From Novosphingobium clariflavum (lineage in GTDB: Bacteria > Pseudomonadota > Alphaproteobacteria > Sphingomonadales > Sphingomonadaceae), in NCBI RefSeq assembly GCF_026420865.1, contig NZ_JAPCWC010000004.1, positions 124,001-188,000 of the forward strand: a stretch of 64,000 bases of DNA, read 5' to 3'. Each line of letters starts with the position of its first letter. The stretch's first letter is position 1. The notes beneath the pieces are model-generated. The model saw only the letters and a list, made by a program, of their open reading frames with translations. It ran no database searches and had not been told where the DNA came from. A program made the translations under genes and the position numbers. Of the stretch, positions 15,076-22,998 are shown one piece after another.

Positions 15076-16158
15076 TCAGATCGCGTGTTCGTCGTCCTCG
15101 GTCAGTTCGCCCAGCTTGCCCCCGACGGGCTGCTTGCCGGGCTGCTTGCCGGGCTGGTGCTTGCGGTACGCCTCGAAGCTGGCGCGGTCGGCATCGAACG
15201 TCATGTCCCAGGGAATGTTGTCGCCCCGGAAGATCGGCGGGGCATTGTTCGCCCACAGCAGCGAGCCGAAGCGGAAGTCCCAGGCGCGCGGCACCCAGTT
15301 CTCATCCAGATAGTCGGTATCGGCGTGATACTCGGCCTCGCCCGCCTTGCCGGGCATGTCGCAGTAATAATAGATCGCGCTGGAAATGCGGTGGCGCGAG
15401 ATGCCGCCCGAGCTGTTCATGCTCTCGTTCTTCCAGCCCTTCGCCTCCATGATGTTGGCGCCGAGCATGACTTCGTCGATGTCGTCCATGCCGAAGGCGA
15501 TGTGCATGAACTTGAAGTGGTCGGGGGCGATGGGAAGGTCGCAGTTCACCCAGAAGATCGAGTGGTGCTCATAGGTGCCGCCCGCGCGCGCGAAGATGCC
15601 CACGCCCTTCGAATGGTCGACATAGTGGAAACCGAAGTGGCGCTCGTAGAACTCGAAGCTGCCGACGTAATCGGGCGAGAAGAACACCACGTGGTTGATC
15701 GTCTTGGGCACCGCCCGCTGGCGCCAGATGCGGTGCTGGTTGAAGCGCGGATAGCTGGCGGGGGTGTTGACCGGGCTCGCTTGCGAATGGAACGCCCGCT
15801 TGGCCCAGACCCGCAGCGCAATCGGCTGCCCATCGGGACAGACGGCGTGGACGGTGCCATCGGCATCGCGCGTCACCGCCACTTCCGAGGCGAGGCTGGC
15901 GGCGATGGCCTCAAGGTTCTCGGCGCTGTCGACGCCCCAGACGGTTTCCTTGAGGCCGTCGCCGGGGAACGGGTCGGGGCTCGGCAGGCGGGCGTCGCCG
16001 TGGCGCAGCACGATCACCCGGCTGCCCGAGGCAAGGCGGAACACCGCCTCGTCCTCATCCAGGCGTTCCACCGGCAGGCCGAAATCGGTCCAGAACCGTG
16101 CGTGCTCGGCCACGTCGGCAACGCCGAACAGGACGCTCTCTACTCCCAGAATGCTCAT
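15076..16158 (-). CDS. VOC-family extradiol ring-cleavage dioxygenase (dihydroxybiphenyl dioxygenase-like)
   Basis: A 360-residue two-domain VOC protein. The likely iron ligands lie in the C-terminal domain: His156 in INHVVFFS, His219 in FMHIAFG and Glu276 in EAEYHADTDY. SSAIYYYCDMPGKAGE is the region around the substrate pocket. Type I extradiol dioxygenases of this size open catechols next to the hydroxyl groups using Fe(II) and O2. The substrate is unknown; it is probably larger than catechol because the family with this C-terminal tail acts on polycyclic or substituted rings. It ends in repeated KQPGKQPG. The MFS carrier gene lies just upstream. Confidence 0.82.
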   Translation of the reverse strand: MSILGVESVLFGVADVAEHARFWTDFGLPVERLDEDEAVFRLASGSRVIVLRHGDARLPSPDPFPGDGLKETVWGVDSAENLEAIAASLASEVAVTRDADGTVHAVCPDGQPIALRVWAKRAFHSQASPVNTPASYPRFNQHRIWRQRAVPKTINHVVFFSPDYVGSFEFYERHFGFHYVDHSKGVGIFARAGGTYEHHSIFWVNCDLPIAPDHFKFMHIAFGMDDIDEVMLGANIMEAKGWKNESMNSSGGISRHRISSAIYYYCDMPGKAGEAEYHADTDYLDENWVPRAWDFRFGSLLWANNAPPIFRGDNIPWDMTFDADRASFEAYRKHQPGKQPGKQPVGGKLGELTEDDEHAI

Positions 16159-16263
16159 GCTTGTCTCGATCCTGACTTTTCCAGAACTCGGTTATGACCG
16201 GCAGGAAGAGCCAGGAAAAACGCATGGAATCGGATCGCAGCTATCGAGCGCGCCGAATTGGCC

Positions 16264-17535
16264 TCAGCCGGAGAACGCCGCCTCGGTATGGCGCGGCACC
16301 CAGAGCAGGCCGACCAGGCTGAGCACGGCGGCGAGCGAGATATAGAGGCCGACGAACAGCACCCCGCCCTTGTCCACCAGTCCCTGCGCCACGGCCGGGG
16401 CAAAGCCGCCGCCGAGAATGCCGCCGACGTTGAAGGCGATCGACGAGCCGGTGTAGCGCACCCGCGCGTCGAACAGCTGCGGCAGCAGCGAGGCGAGCGG
16501 GCCATAGACGAAGCCCATCGTGAACAGGCCGAGCGACAGGAAGGCGGCGATGGCGGTGAGCGATCCGGCCGCGAACATCGGGCCCATCAGCAGACCGACG
16601 ACGATGGCGCCCGCGCTGCCCGCGATCAGCACCGTGCGCGAGGTCCAGCGGTCCGCCGCATAACCGGCCAGCACGATGCCCACGGCCATGAACAGGATCG
16701 CGAAAAGCTGCACGCCCAGGAACGCCTGACGGTCGTAGCCGAGCGTCGTGGTGCCATAGCCCAGCGCAAAGGCGGTCGTAAGGTAATAGATCGCGAAGCA
16801 GGCGACGACCGCGAAAGTGCCCGCCAGCGTCTGGCGCATGTGGGTGCGGAACAGCTCGACGATCGGGATCGATTTCGGCGCCTCGCCGTGCATCGCCGCA
16901 AAAGAAGGCGTTTCGGCCAGGCGGAAGCGGATCCACAGGCCAAGGCCGACCAGCACCGAACTCAGCAGGAACGGGATGCGCCAGCCCCAGCGCACGAAAT
17001 CGCTTTCGGACAGCGTGAGGCTGAGCACGAGGAACAGGCCATTCGCGGCGATGAAGCCCACCGGCGCCCCCAGCTGCGGGAACATGCCGAAGCGGGCACG
17101 CCAGCCCGGCGGGGCATTCTCCACCGCCAGCAGCGCCGCGCCGCCCCATTCGCCGCCAAGGCCAAGGCCCTGGGCAAAGCGCATCAGGCAGAGCAGGAAC
17201 GGCGCGATCCAGCCCGCGCTCTCGTACGTCGGCAGCAGGCCGATGGCGACCGTCGCCCCGCCCATCAGCAGCAGCGAGGCGACCAGCGTCGACTTGCGGC
17301 CGATCCGGTCCCCGAAGTGGCCGAACAGCGTCGCGCCGACCGGGCGGGCGACGAAGGCCACGCCGAAGCTGGCATAGGCCGCCAGTTGCTGGATCGAGGC
17401 GGAATGGGCCGGGAAGAACAGCGGCCCGAACACCAGCGCGGCGGCGGTGGCGTAGACGTAGAAGTCATAGAACTCGACCGCGGTGCCGACGAGACTGGCG
17501 GTCAGGATACGCGCATTGCGACGGTATGCGTTCAC
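16264..17535 (-). CDS. MFS transporter of the metabolite:H+ symporter (MHS) family
   Basis: A 423-residue carrier with 12 expected membrane segments. GTAVEFYDFYVYATAAALVF at the start and FGHFGDRIGRKSTLVAS after segment 2 are MHS signatures, shared with ShiA, KgtP and aromatic-acid carriers; RFAQGLGLGGEWGGAALL is the family's segment 4. It should import an organic acid with protons through the inner membrane. It starts with GTG at 17535 and precedes the extradiol dioxygenase by 105 bases, so they may be co-transcribed. Confidence 0.9.
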   Translation of the reverse strand: MNAYRRNARILTASLVGTAVEFYDFYVYATAAALVFGPLFFPAHSASIQQLAAYASFGVAFVARPVGATLFGHFGDRIGRKSTLVASLLLMGGATVAIGLLPTYESAGWIAPFLLCLMRFAQGLGLGGEWGGAALLAVENAPPGWRARFGMFPQLGAPVGFIAANGLFLVLSLTLSESDFVRWGWRIPFLLSSVLVGLGLWIRFRLAETPSFAAMHGEAPKSIPIVELFRTHMRQTLAGTFAVVACFAIYYLTTAFALGYGTTTLGYDRQAFLGVQLFAILFMAVGIVLAGYAADRWTSRTVLIAGSAGAIVVGLLMGPMFAAGSLTAIAAFLSLGLFTMGFVYGPLASLLPQLFDARVRYTGSSIAFNVGGILGGGFAPAVAQGLVDKGGVLFVGLYISLAAVLSLVGLLWVPRHTEAAFSG

Positions 17536-17706
17536 CGGCCCGCGCCTTCAACCACGCGGTTGCCCCGATCTGCCGTCACTTGCGCTGTCCTTTTCGAAAA
17601 TTGCGAATCGAAGCGGACTTACGGCAATTGTTGCAGGAGTACACCCGCGCCCGCGCATTTTTCGCAGGATGTAGAGGCGGAAGCGCGCAGCCCCCGCCTT
17701 CCGGTT

Positions 17707-17943
17707 TCAACCTCGCTTGCGGAACAGCAGGCTGAGGATGAACAGGATCGTCCTGGCATCCAGCAGCTTGAGCGCCGCGCGCGCTTCTTCCGGCGTCACC
17801 TTGGCGACCATCGGCATCGCCCCGAAGATCTTGCCGCGAATGACCAGATTGTCGCCGTCCCGCTCGATCCGGCGCACCGCCATCAGTTCCTTGTCCTGCG
17901 CATCGAGGATGCGCATCACCGGAGCCTTCTTCTTCTCCGCCAT
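17707..17943 (-). CDS. Conserved small protein coupled to the FAD oxidoreductase (78 aa)
   Basis: I do not recognise a named family. The 78 residues begin MAEKKKAPVMRILDAQDKEL, then ERDGDNLVIRGKIFGAMPM with alternating beta-like pattern, and end DARTILFILSLLFRKRG, a short hydrophobic tail flanked by basic residues that could touch the membrane. The ATG at 17943 overlaps the stop of the flavoprotein gene by one base (a GTG three bases earlier is also possible), so the two are almost surely made together. It could be an assembly or membrane-docking partner of the enzyme. Confidence 0.75.
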   Translation of the reverse strand: MAEKKKAPVMRILDAQDKELMAVRRIERDGDNLVIRGKIFGAMPMVAKVTPEEARAALKLLDARTILFILSLLFRKRG

Positions 17944-19526
17944 CACACCGCTCCTGCGCAGACTTTGTCGAATTCGATGTCGAGGTCGTCCATCATCTGG
18001 ATCGCCGTCGCCCGGCCCGCGCCGAACACGCCGCCGCCCGGGTGCATGAACGGCCCGACGAGGTAGAGCCCCTCGATCTGCGGCACCCGCAGCGAGCCGA
18101 GGTCCGGCGTCGGTCGGTGCCCGGCCGACTGGTAGAAGAACGGCGCGCAGCCGTGGATGTCGCCCTTGAGGAAGCTGGCCGGGCTGTCCCGCTCGTGATC
18201 GAGGGGGGAGCGGATCAGGCGGCCGGTGATGTTGGCGTCATCGAGGTTCGCGTAGAACTTGCGGTACTGCGCCAGCGCCTTGTCGGCGATCTCCTCCTTG
18301 CGATGGTCCCACGAACCCGGCCCGCCGGGCCAGAGGTCGTACGGGGCAAAGTTCACGCCGTAGAACACGCCCGCGCCTTCGGGCGCCCGGCTGGGGTCGA
18401 AGATCGTGTTGTCGCCGCCGGCGATCAGCCGTTCGGACACTTCGCCGCGCCGCAGCTTGTCGTACTCCAGCAGCATGTCGCGCATGGTGTAGAAGTCCAT
18501 CAGCTCGGTCATCATCGCATTGGTTTCATTGCCGACCTTGAGCCTGAGGCGCTCCTTCAGGGTCAGGTGCGTGAGGTTGATCGAGAAGGTCGACTGCGTC
18601 ACCCGCTCCGCGCGCTGGAGCACCGGCTCGGGGGTTTCGGCCACGAACTTGCGCAGGACATGCGGGTGGATCGCGCCGATCACGCCGTCCTTCGCCATGA
18701 AGGTCTCGCCATCCACCAGTTCGAGGCCGGTGGCTTTGCCGCCCGCGACGATCACCCGGCGCACTTCGGCATTGCAGCGCACTTCGCCGCCGAAATGCTC
18801 GATGGCGCGGACCAGGGAATGGGATAGCTGGCCGGAGCCGCCCCTGGGCATCGAGCAGCCATAGGCGTGGATGATCCCCGGCATCAGGAAAGCGCCCATG
18901 CCGGTGCCCAGTTCGTCGGGCATCTGCAGGTTCTCTGTCACCATGCGCACGATGTGGAGACGCAGCAGGTCGCTCTCGAAATACTGGTTCACCACGTCGA
19001 GCGCCGAGCGCTGCATGACATCGAGCAGGAAGCGCCCTTCGTCGGACTGGTCCATCATCGCCACGAAGGCGCCCATCGGGAACGGCGGGGCGTAGAGGCC
19101 GGACATGAACATCGGCAGTGCCGCCATCGAAGCGGTCGCAAACTTGCGATAGGCTTCGGCATCCTTGGGCGAGAAGCCGGCGATTTCCTCGCAGGTGCGG
19201 TCCAGATCGCGCCAGGAGCGCACCATCGTCCCGTCATCCCAGATCGAGGCGTGGGGCAATTCGGGGTAGATGTATTCGAGGCCGAACTTGCCGAGCAGGC
19301 CCAGCTCGTCCTCGCGCAGCATCGGGTTGCCCTGGATCATGATGTGCACATTGGAATGCTCGTCATGCCAGAAGCCGGGCTGGATCAGTTCACGCGTGGA
19401 AACGCCGCCGCCGTAGTGGGGCTTGCGCTCCAGCACGATCACCTTCTTGCCCGCCTTGGCCATGTAGGCGGCGGCGACAAGGCCGTTGTGCCCCCCGCCC
19501 ATGACGACAACGTCGTACTGGCTCAT
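17943..19526 (-). CDS. FAD-dependent oxidoreductase, phytoene desaturase-like
   Basis: A 527-residue flavoprotein. VVVMGGGHNGLVAAAYMAKAG at the N-terminus is the dinucleotide fold and LERKPHYGGGVSTREL the FAD ribose site; YLVGPFMHPGGGVFGAGRAT near residue 500 is the C-terminal FAD motif of the CrtI/phytoene-dehydrogenase group. Members desaturate, isomerise or oxidise polyenes, steroids and other hydrophobic molecules. No carotenoid genes (crtB, crtE, crtY) lie nearby, so a catabolic role is more likely. Its ATG overlaps the SDR stop by four bases, and its stop overlaps the 78-residue gene. Confidence 0.87.
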   Translation of the reverse strand: MSQYDVVVMGGGHNGLVAAAYMAKAGKKVIVLERKPHYGGGVSTRELIQPGFWHDEHSNVHIMIQGNPMLREDELGLLGKFGLEYIYPELPHASIWDDGTMVRSWRDLDRTCEEIAGFSPKDAEAYRKFATASMAALPMFMSGLYAPPFPMGAFVAMMDQSDEGRFLLDVMQRSALDVVNQYFESDLLRLHIVRMVTENLQMPDELGTGMGAFLMPGIIHAYGCSMPRGGSGQLSHSLVRAIEHFGGEVRCNAEVRRVIVAGGKATGLELVDGETFMAKDGVIGAIHPHVLRKFVAETPEPVLQRAERVTQSTFSINLTHLTLKERLRLKVGNETNAMMTELMDFYTMRDMLLEYDKLRRGEVSERLIAGGDNTIFDPSRAPEGAGVFYGVNFAPYDLWPGGPGSWDHRKEEIADKALAQYRKFYANLDDANITGRLIRSPLDHERDSPASFLKGDIHGCAPFFYQSAGHRPTPDLGSLRVPQIEGLYLVGPFMHPGGGVFGAGRATAIQMMDDLDIEFDKVCAGAV

Positions 19527-20335
19527 GCATGCTCTCCCGAAAAGAAGGCCCGGAACCGTGCGATTCCGGGAACGTGGCTGGCGCAGCCGCCATCGGCGAC
19601 CAGCACCTGGCCGGTGATGTTGCGGGCCGCGCCGGAGGCAAGAAAGGCCACCGCTTCGGCAATGTCCTCCGGCGCGCCGAGGCGGTCGCGCAGGGTTTCC
19701 TCCTCCACCGCCTGACGCAGCACCGGCGGGAAAGCCTCGCGCAGCGCCGGGGTCATCGTCATGCCGGGGGCGACGGCGTTGCAGCGCACGCCATGAATGC
19801 CGTGGCTGGCGGCGATGGCGCGGGTCATCTGAATCACCGCCGCCTTGGAGGAGGAATAGGCCGCCTGGATCATGTGGCCCTGCAATGCGAGGTTACTGAC
19901 GGTGTTGACGATATTGCCACCGCTTGCCCGCAAGTGCGGCAGGGCCGCGCGGCACGCGATCATCGTGCCGCGCACGTTCACCGCGTAAGTCCGGTCCCAC
20001 AGGACCGTAGCCATGTGCTCCACGTCCCCGTCATCGCGCGCGATGTCCGGCCCGAGCAGTGCCGCATTGTTGTGCAGCACGTCGAGCCTTCCGAACTGGG
20101 CCACTGTCCGTGCGATCATCGCCTCTATCGAGGTTTCCTGCTCCAGATCGAGGTGCACCGCGATGGCATCGGGCAATGTCGCGGCCAGTTCCTCGGCTGC
20201 GGAAAGGGCGATATCGGCGATCACCACTTTCGCGCCGCGCGCGCTCAGCAACCGGGCGGTGGCGCCGCCGATCCCGCCAGCGCCGCCGGTGATGACGGCA
20301 ACCTTGCCATCCATTCTCGTCGCATCTGCGACCAT
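19523..20335 (-). CDS. Short-chain dehydrogenase/reductase (SDR), glucose/ribitol type
   Basis: A 270-residue classical SDR. AVITGGAGGIGGATARLL is the TGxxxGxG cofactor motif, VLHNNAALLGP the NNAG-like strand, and AYSSSKAAVIQM holds the catalytic Tyr and Lys, with a Ser in NTVSNLA upstream. The start is ATG 20335, which follows GGGAGAG by about six bases; a longer frame would cross the regulator promoter. It should oxidise a hydroxyl or reduce a ketone with NAD(P). It is first in an operon with the flavoprotein and the 78-residue protein, divergent from the HxlR regulator. Confidence 0.9.
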   Translation of the reverse strand: MVADATRMDGKVAVITGGAGGIGGATARLLSARGAKVVIADIALSAAEELAATLPDAIAVHLDLEQETSIEAMIARTVAQFGRLDVLHNNAALLGPDIARDDGDVEHMATVLWDRTYAVNVRGTMIACRAALPHLRASGGNIVNTVSNLALQGHMIQAAYSSSKAAVIQMTRAIAASHGIHGVRCNAVAPGMTMTPALREAFPPVLRQAVEEETLRDRLGAPEDIAEAVAFLASGAARNITGQVLVADGGCASHVPGIARFRAFFSGEHA

Positions 20336-20368
20336 CGCTCTCTCCCGGAATTGACCTTGTTTGATCCC

Positions 20369-20415
20369 GGCATAAAGTGCCTCCCGATGGATGGAAGACG
20401 GCACTTTTTTGTGCC
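20369..20415. promoter_or_regulatory. Two dyads, possible HxlR operator
   Basis: In the 96-base gap between the SDR start and the regulator start are GGCA-TAAAG-TGCC at 20369-20381 and GGCAC-TTTTTT-GTGCC at 20400-20415. The outer arms AAAGTGCC and GGCACTTT are also inverse copies. A pair of related dyads between a regulator gene and its divergent target is the normal place for an HxlR-type operator. Binding is inferred. Confidence 0.45.
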
Positions 20416-20431
20416 CATTGCGGGGTAATGC

Positions 20432-20860
20432 GTGGAACCGCTGGACCTGCCGGGGCTGCGCGCCCTGGCCAATGAAATGGCGCGCTATGGCCATGAGCGG
20501 GAGGCGCCCGCGCGCGCGGTCATGGCCATGCTGGGGGACCGCTGGACCACCCTGATCCTGCTGGTGCTGGGCGAGGGCGAGATGCGCCATGCCGACCTCA
20601 AGCGCGTGATCGCGCAGCTATCGTCCGAACAGGCGATTTCGCAGCGGGTGCTGACGCTGAAACTGCGCGCGCTGGAACGCGACGGCTTCGTGCTGCGCAG
20701 CGTCAGCGCGGACGTGCCGCCCAAGGTCGCCTACCGGCTGTCAGGGCTGGGCGAAGGCCTCTTTGCCGGGGCGCGCGGGATGATCGACTGGATCAACGCC
20801 CGCTCAGAGGCCATCCACGCGGCCCGCGAGCGGTATGACCGGGAGCACGCGGGGGATTGA
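20432..20860 (+). CDS. HxlR-family winged-helix transcriptional regulator
   Basis: A 142-residue regulator. MLGDRWTTLILLVLGEGEMRHADLKR near residue 33 is the HxlR signature, followed by ISQRVLTLKLRALERDGFVLR, the recognition helix and wing, and KVAYRLSGLGEGL. HxlR proteins bind dyads as dimers and sense aldehydes, quinones or redox change. Unlike classic members it has no Cys near the N-terminus. Start is GTG 20432. It is divergent from the SDR operon and is its likely regulator. Confidence 0.9.
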   Translation: MEPLDLPGLRALANEMARYGHEREAPARAVMAMLGDRWTTLILLVLGEGEMRHADLKRVIAQLSSEQAISQRVLTLKLRALERDGFVLRSVSADVPPKVAYRLSGLGEGLFAGARGMIDWINARSEAIHAARERYDREHAGD

Positions 20861-20939
20861 TCCCCCTTCTGCGTGATCAGGACGGCGGGGCCCGTCCATG
20901 CGTTCACGGCCCAGGCGGCTTGGACACATTCCGCAACGC

Positions 20940-21950
20940 CTAGAGACTCTTGTTGTTCATCCGATAGGCATATTCGATCCGCTCGCGCTCGCTGTCCTCG
21001 CGCGGGATTGTGCCGATGGGCACGACGTTGCCGCCTGCCCCGGTGCGCTGGGCCATGGCACCGAGCTTCTCGACCACCCAGCGCAGCCCGGCATCGTTGT
21101 TGTTCGAAAGATGCCACTGGATCGCCTCGCGGATGCGCGGGAAGCTGAAGGGCATCTCGCGCATGACCAGCGGCAGGCTGCGCACGAAGACTTCGGCCAT
21201 GCGGCGGTGCACCGTGGCAATGCGGTTGCTGTTCATCACCAGCCCGCCGATCGACAGGAAGCTGGGCGCCACCACTTCCACCCGGCGCTGCTGCTTCTGG
21301 CGGCGCATGAACCAGTCCTCGAAGGCGGCGACTCGGGCCTTGCCGAAGCGGGCGGTGACATGACCCAGTTCGAAATAGAGTTCCCGGGTCATCGGCTGGT
21401 GCATCGCCGGATTGCCCTCCCAGCCAAGCACCACATAGTCTTCCTCGAACAGGATCTGGCTGGGGTGATCGGTGGAGATGGCGTAATCGATGGTGAGCAG
21501 CAGATCGATGTAGCCGCGCTCCAGCGCATCGATCGGGGTATCGTGCATCGGCTGGACCTCGAAGCGGAAACCGGGCGCCTCGTGCGCGATCTCGGCGATC
21601 GTGTCGGCCAGCAGAACCTGCGTCGAGTAGTCCGAGGCCATGATGCGGATCTGGCGTTCCGCGGTGGCCGGATCGAACGGCGGGGCAACGGTGATGGTCG
21701 CGCGGATCTGCTCGAGCACCGCGCGCACCGGCTCGATCAGTTCCTCGGCGCGGGCGGTGAGGATCATGTGGCGGCCCTTCACCACCAGCAGCTCGTCCCC
21801 GAAGTATTCGCGCAGGCGCCCCAGCGCGCTGGATGTGGCGGATTGCGAGAGGCACAGCTTGTCCGCCGCCAGCGACACACTGCGCTCGGTCAGCAGCGCA
21901 TCGAGGGCCACCAATAGATTGAGATCGAGCCGACCGAACCGCATTGCCAT
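20940..21950 (-). CDS. LysR-family transcriptional regulator
   Basis: A 336-residue LTTR. MRFGRLDLNLLVALDALLTERSVSLAA begins the winged HTH, and LCLSQSATSSALGRLREYFGD is the recognition part. The effector domain follows, with IRIMASDYSTQVLLADTI as its first beta strand. This N-terminal pattern is close to NodD- and aromatic-type LTTRs. It lies 14 bases after the epimerase gene on the same strand, so it may be part of that operon and control the sulfatase/TonB unit. The inducer is unknown. Confidence 0.92.
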   Translation of the reverse strand: MAMRFGRLDLNLLVALDALLTERSVSLAADKLCLSQSATSSALGRLREYFGDELLVVKGRHMILTARAEELIEPVRAVLEQIRATITVAPPFDPATAERQIRIMASDYSTQVLLADTIAEIAHEAPGFRFEVQPMHDTPIDALERGYIDLLLTIDYAISTDHPSQILFEEDYVVLGWEGNPAMHQPMTRELYFELGHVTARFGKARVAAFEDWFMRRQKQQRRVEVVAPSFLSIGGLVMNSNRIATVHRRMAEVFVRSLPLVMREMPFSFPRIREAIQWHLSNNNDAGLRWVVEKLGAMAQRTGAGGNVVPIGTIPREDSERERIEYAYRMNNKSL

Positions 21951-21964
21951 CTCCCGCGCGCTCC

Positions 21965-22885
21965 TTACGAAAGGGTTCGCAGGGCGCTTTGGGCGAGCAT
22001 AGCAAGATCGCCGTCATGCGCAAAACCAGCCGTTTCCGCCGCCGGGGTGGAGAGCGGCGGCTGCGCGGCAAAGGCCGCCTCCAGCGCGGCATCGGGCTCG
22101 TAGCGGACCAGATCGGGCGAGACGCCGCACTGCCGCGCGATCTCGGCGGCCAGATCGCCCATCGTCACGCGCAGCGCGGGCAAAGTCACCGCGCGGGTCG
22201 GCGGCAGCAGCGCGGTGTCGAGCCTCAAGGCATGGACGAAGTTGCGGGCCACGCATTCCAGCGATTCCGCCCAGATCGTGCCAGTAGCCGAGACCGGGCA
22301 GGTGAACGCCTCGCCCGCCTTCAGGGCGTGGAACAGGTTCGACATGAAGGCGGACTTCATGCCCGAAGGGCCCTTGGGCCGTGCAAGAATGCCGGGCAGG
22401 CGCACCGTCACCCCGTCGATCAGCCCGCGATTGGAGAACATGGCCACGGCATGTTCCATCATCGCCTTGTGCCCGCCGTAGATCATCCTGGGCGAAAGCG
22501 GCGTGGCATCGTCCACCGCGGCGGGCAGCGGATCGCCGTAGACCGCGATGGAGCTGGCATAGGCGACCCGCAGGCCCGGCGTGAGCGCGCTCGCCTCCAG
22601 CAGCAGGTCGTACATCGCATCCACGTTGATCCGGCGCGAGGCCACCGGATCGGCCTCCGCCGCGCCGCCGGGAACCGTGGCGAGATGGACCAGCGCATCG
22701 CAGCCATCGCCCAGCGCCTCGGCCCGGACCGAGGACGCGCCCAGATCACCCTCAACCGCCCGCGCGCCCTCAGGAATACCGCCGCCATGGCTGTCGACCC
22801 CGACGACTTCATGTCCGGCATCGAGCAGGCCATGGACGAGTTGCCGACCGACGAAACCGCCGGCTCCGGTCACGAGCACTTTCAC
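21965..22885 (-). CDS. NAD-dependent epimerase/dehydratase, D-erythronate dehydrogenase (DenD)-like
   Basis: A 306-residue extended SDR. KVLVTGAGGFVGRQLVHGLL is the cofactor motif, YASSIAVYGD holds the Ser, and MIYGGHKAMMEH the Tyr-x3-Lys. VRLPGILARPKGPSGMKSAF follows the pattern of the DenD/erythronate dehydrogenase group. It could act on a sugar acid or another hydroxy acid; substrate transfer is not safe. The start is GTG 22885, five bases after GGGAGA. It follows the sulfatase gene after a repeat element and precedes the LysR gene. Confidence 0.85.
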   Translation of the reverse strand: MKVLVTGAGGFVGRQLVHGLLDAGHEVVGVDSHGGGIPEGARAVEGDLGASSVRAEALGDGCDALVHLATVPGGAAEADPVASRRINVDAMYDLLLEASALTPGLRVAYASSIAVYGDPLPAAVDDATPLSPRMIYGGHKAMMEHAVAMFSNRGLIDGVTVRLPGILARPKGPSGMKSAFMSNLFHALKAGEAFTCPVSATGTIWAESLECVARNFVHALRLDTALLPPTRAVTLPALRVTMGDLAAEIARQCGVSPDLVRYEPDAALEAAFAAQPPLSTPAAETAGFAHDGDLAMLAQSALRTLS

Positions 22886-22897
22886 ATCGATCTCCCT

Positions 22898-22990
22898 AGA
22901 GCGTTTTCTAATCAGGTGGAATCACCTGATGACTCAGAAAACACGTAAAAACAAAATCTTAGAGCATTTTATCCAATGCAGTCGGATCGG
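22898..22990. repeat. Dispersed intergenic repeat, copy 2 (TAGAGCG type)
   Basis: It matches copy 1 at 3613-3690: AGAGCGTTTT, the palindrome TCAGGTG/GAAT/CACCTGA (here perfect), GATGACTC and the ACAAAATC end. Both GANTC sites are kept. A second part follows (AGAGCATTTTATCC to AAACTGCTCT), itself an imperfect palindrome. It fills the gap between the epimerase start and the sulfatase stop. Confidence 0.7.
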
Positions 22991-22998
22991 AAACTGCT

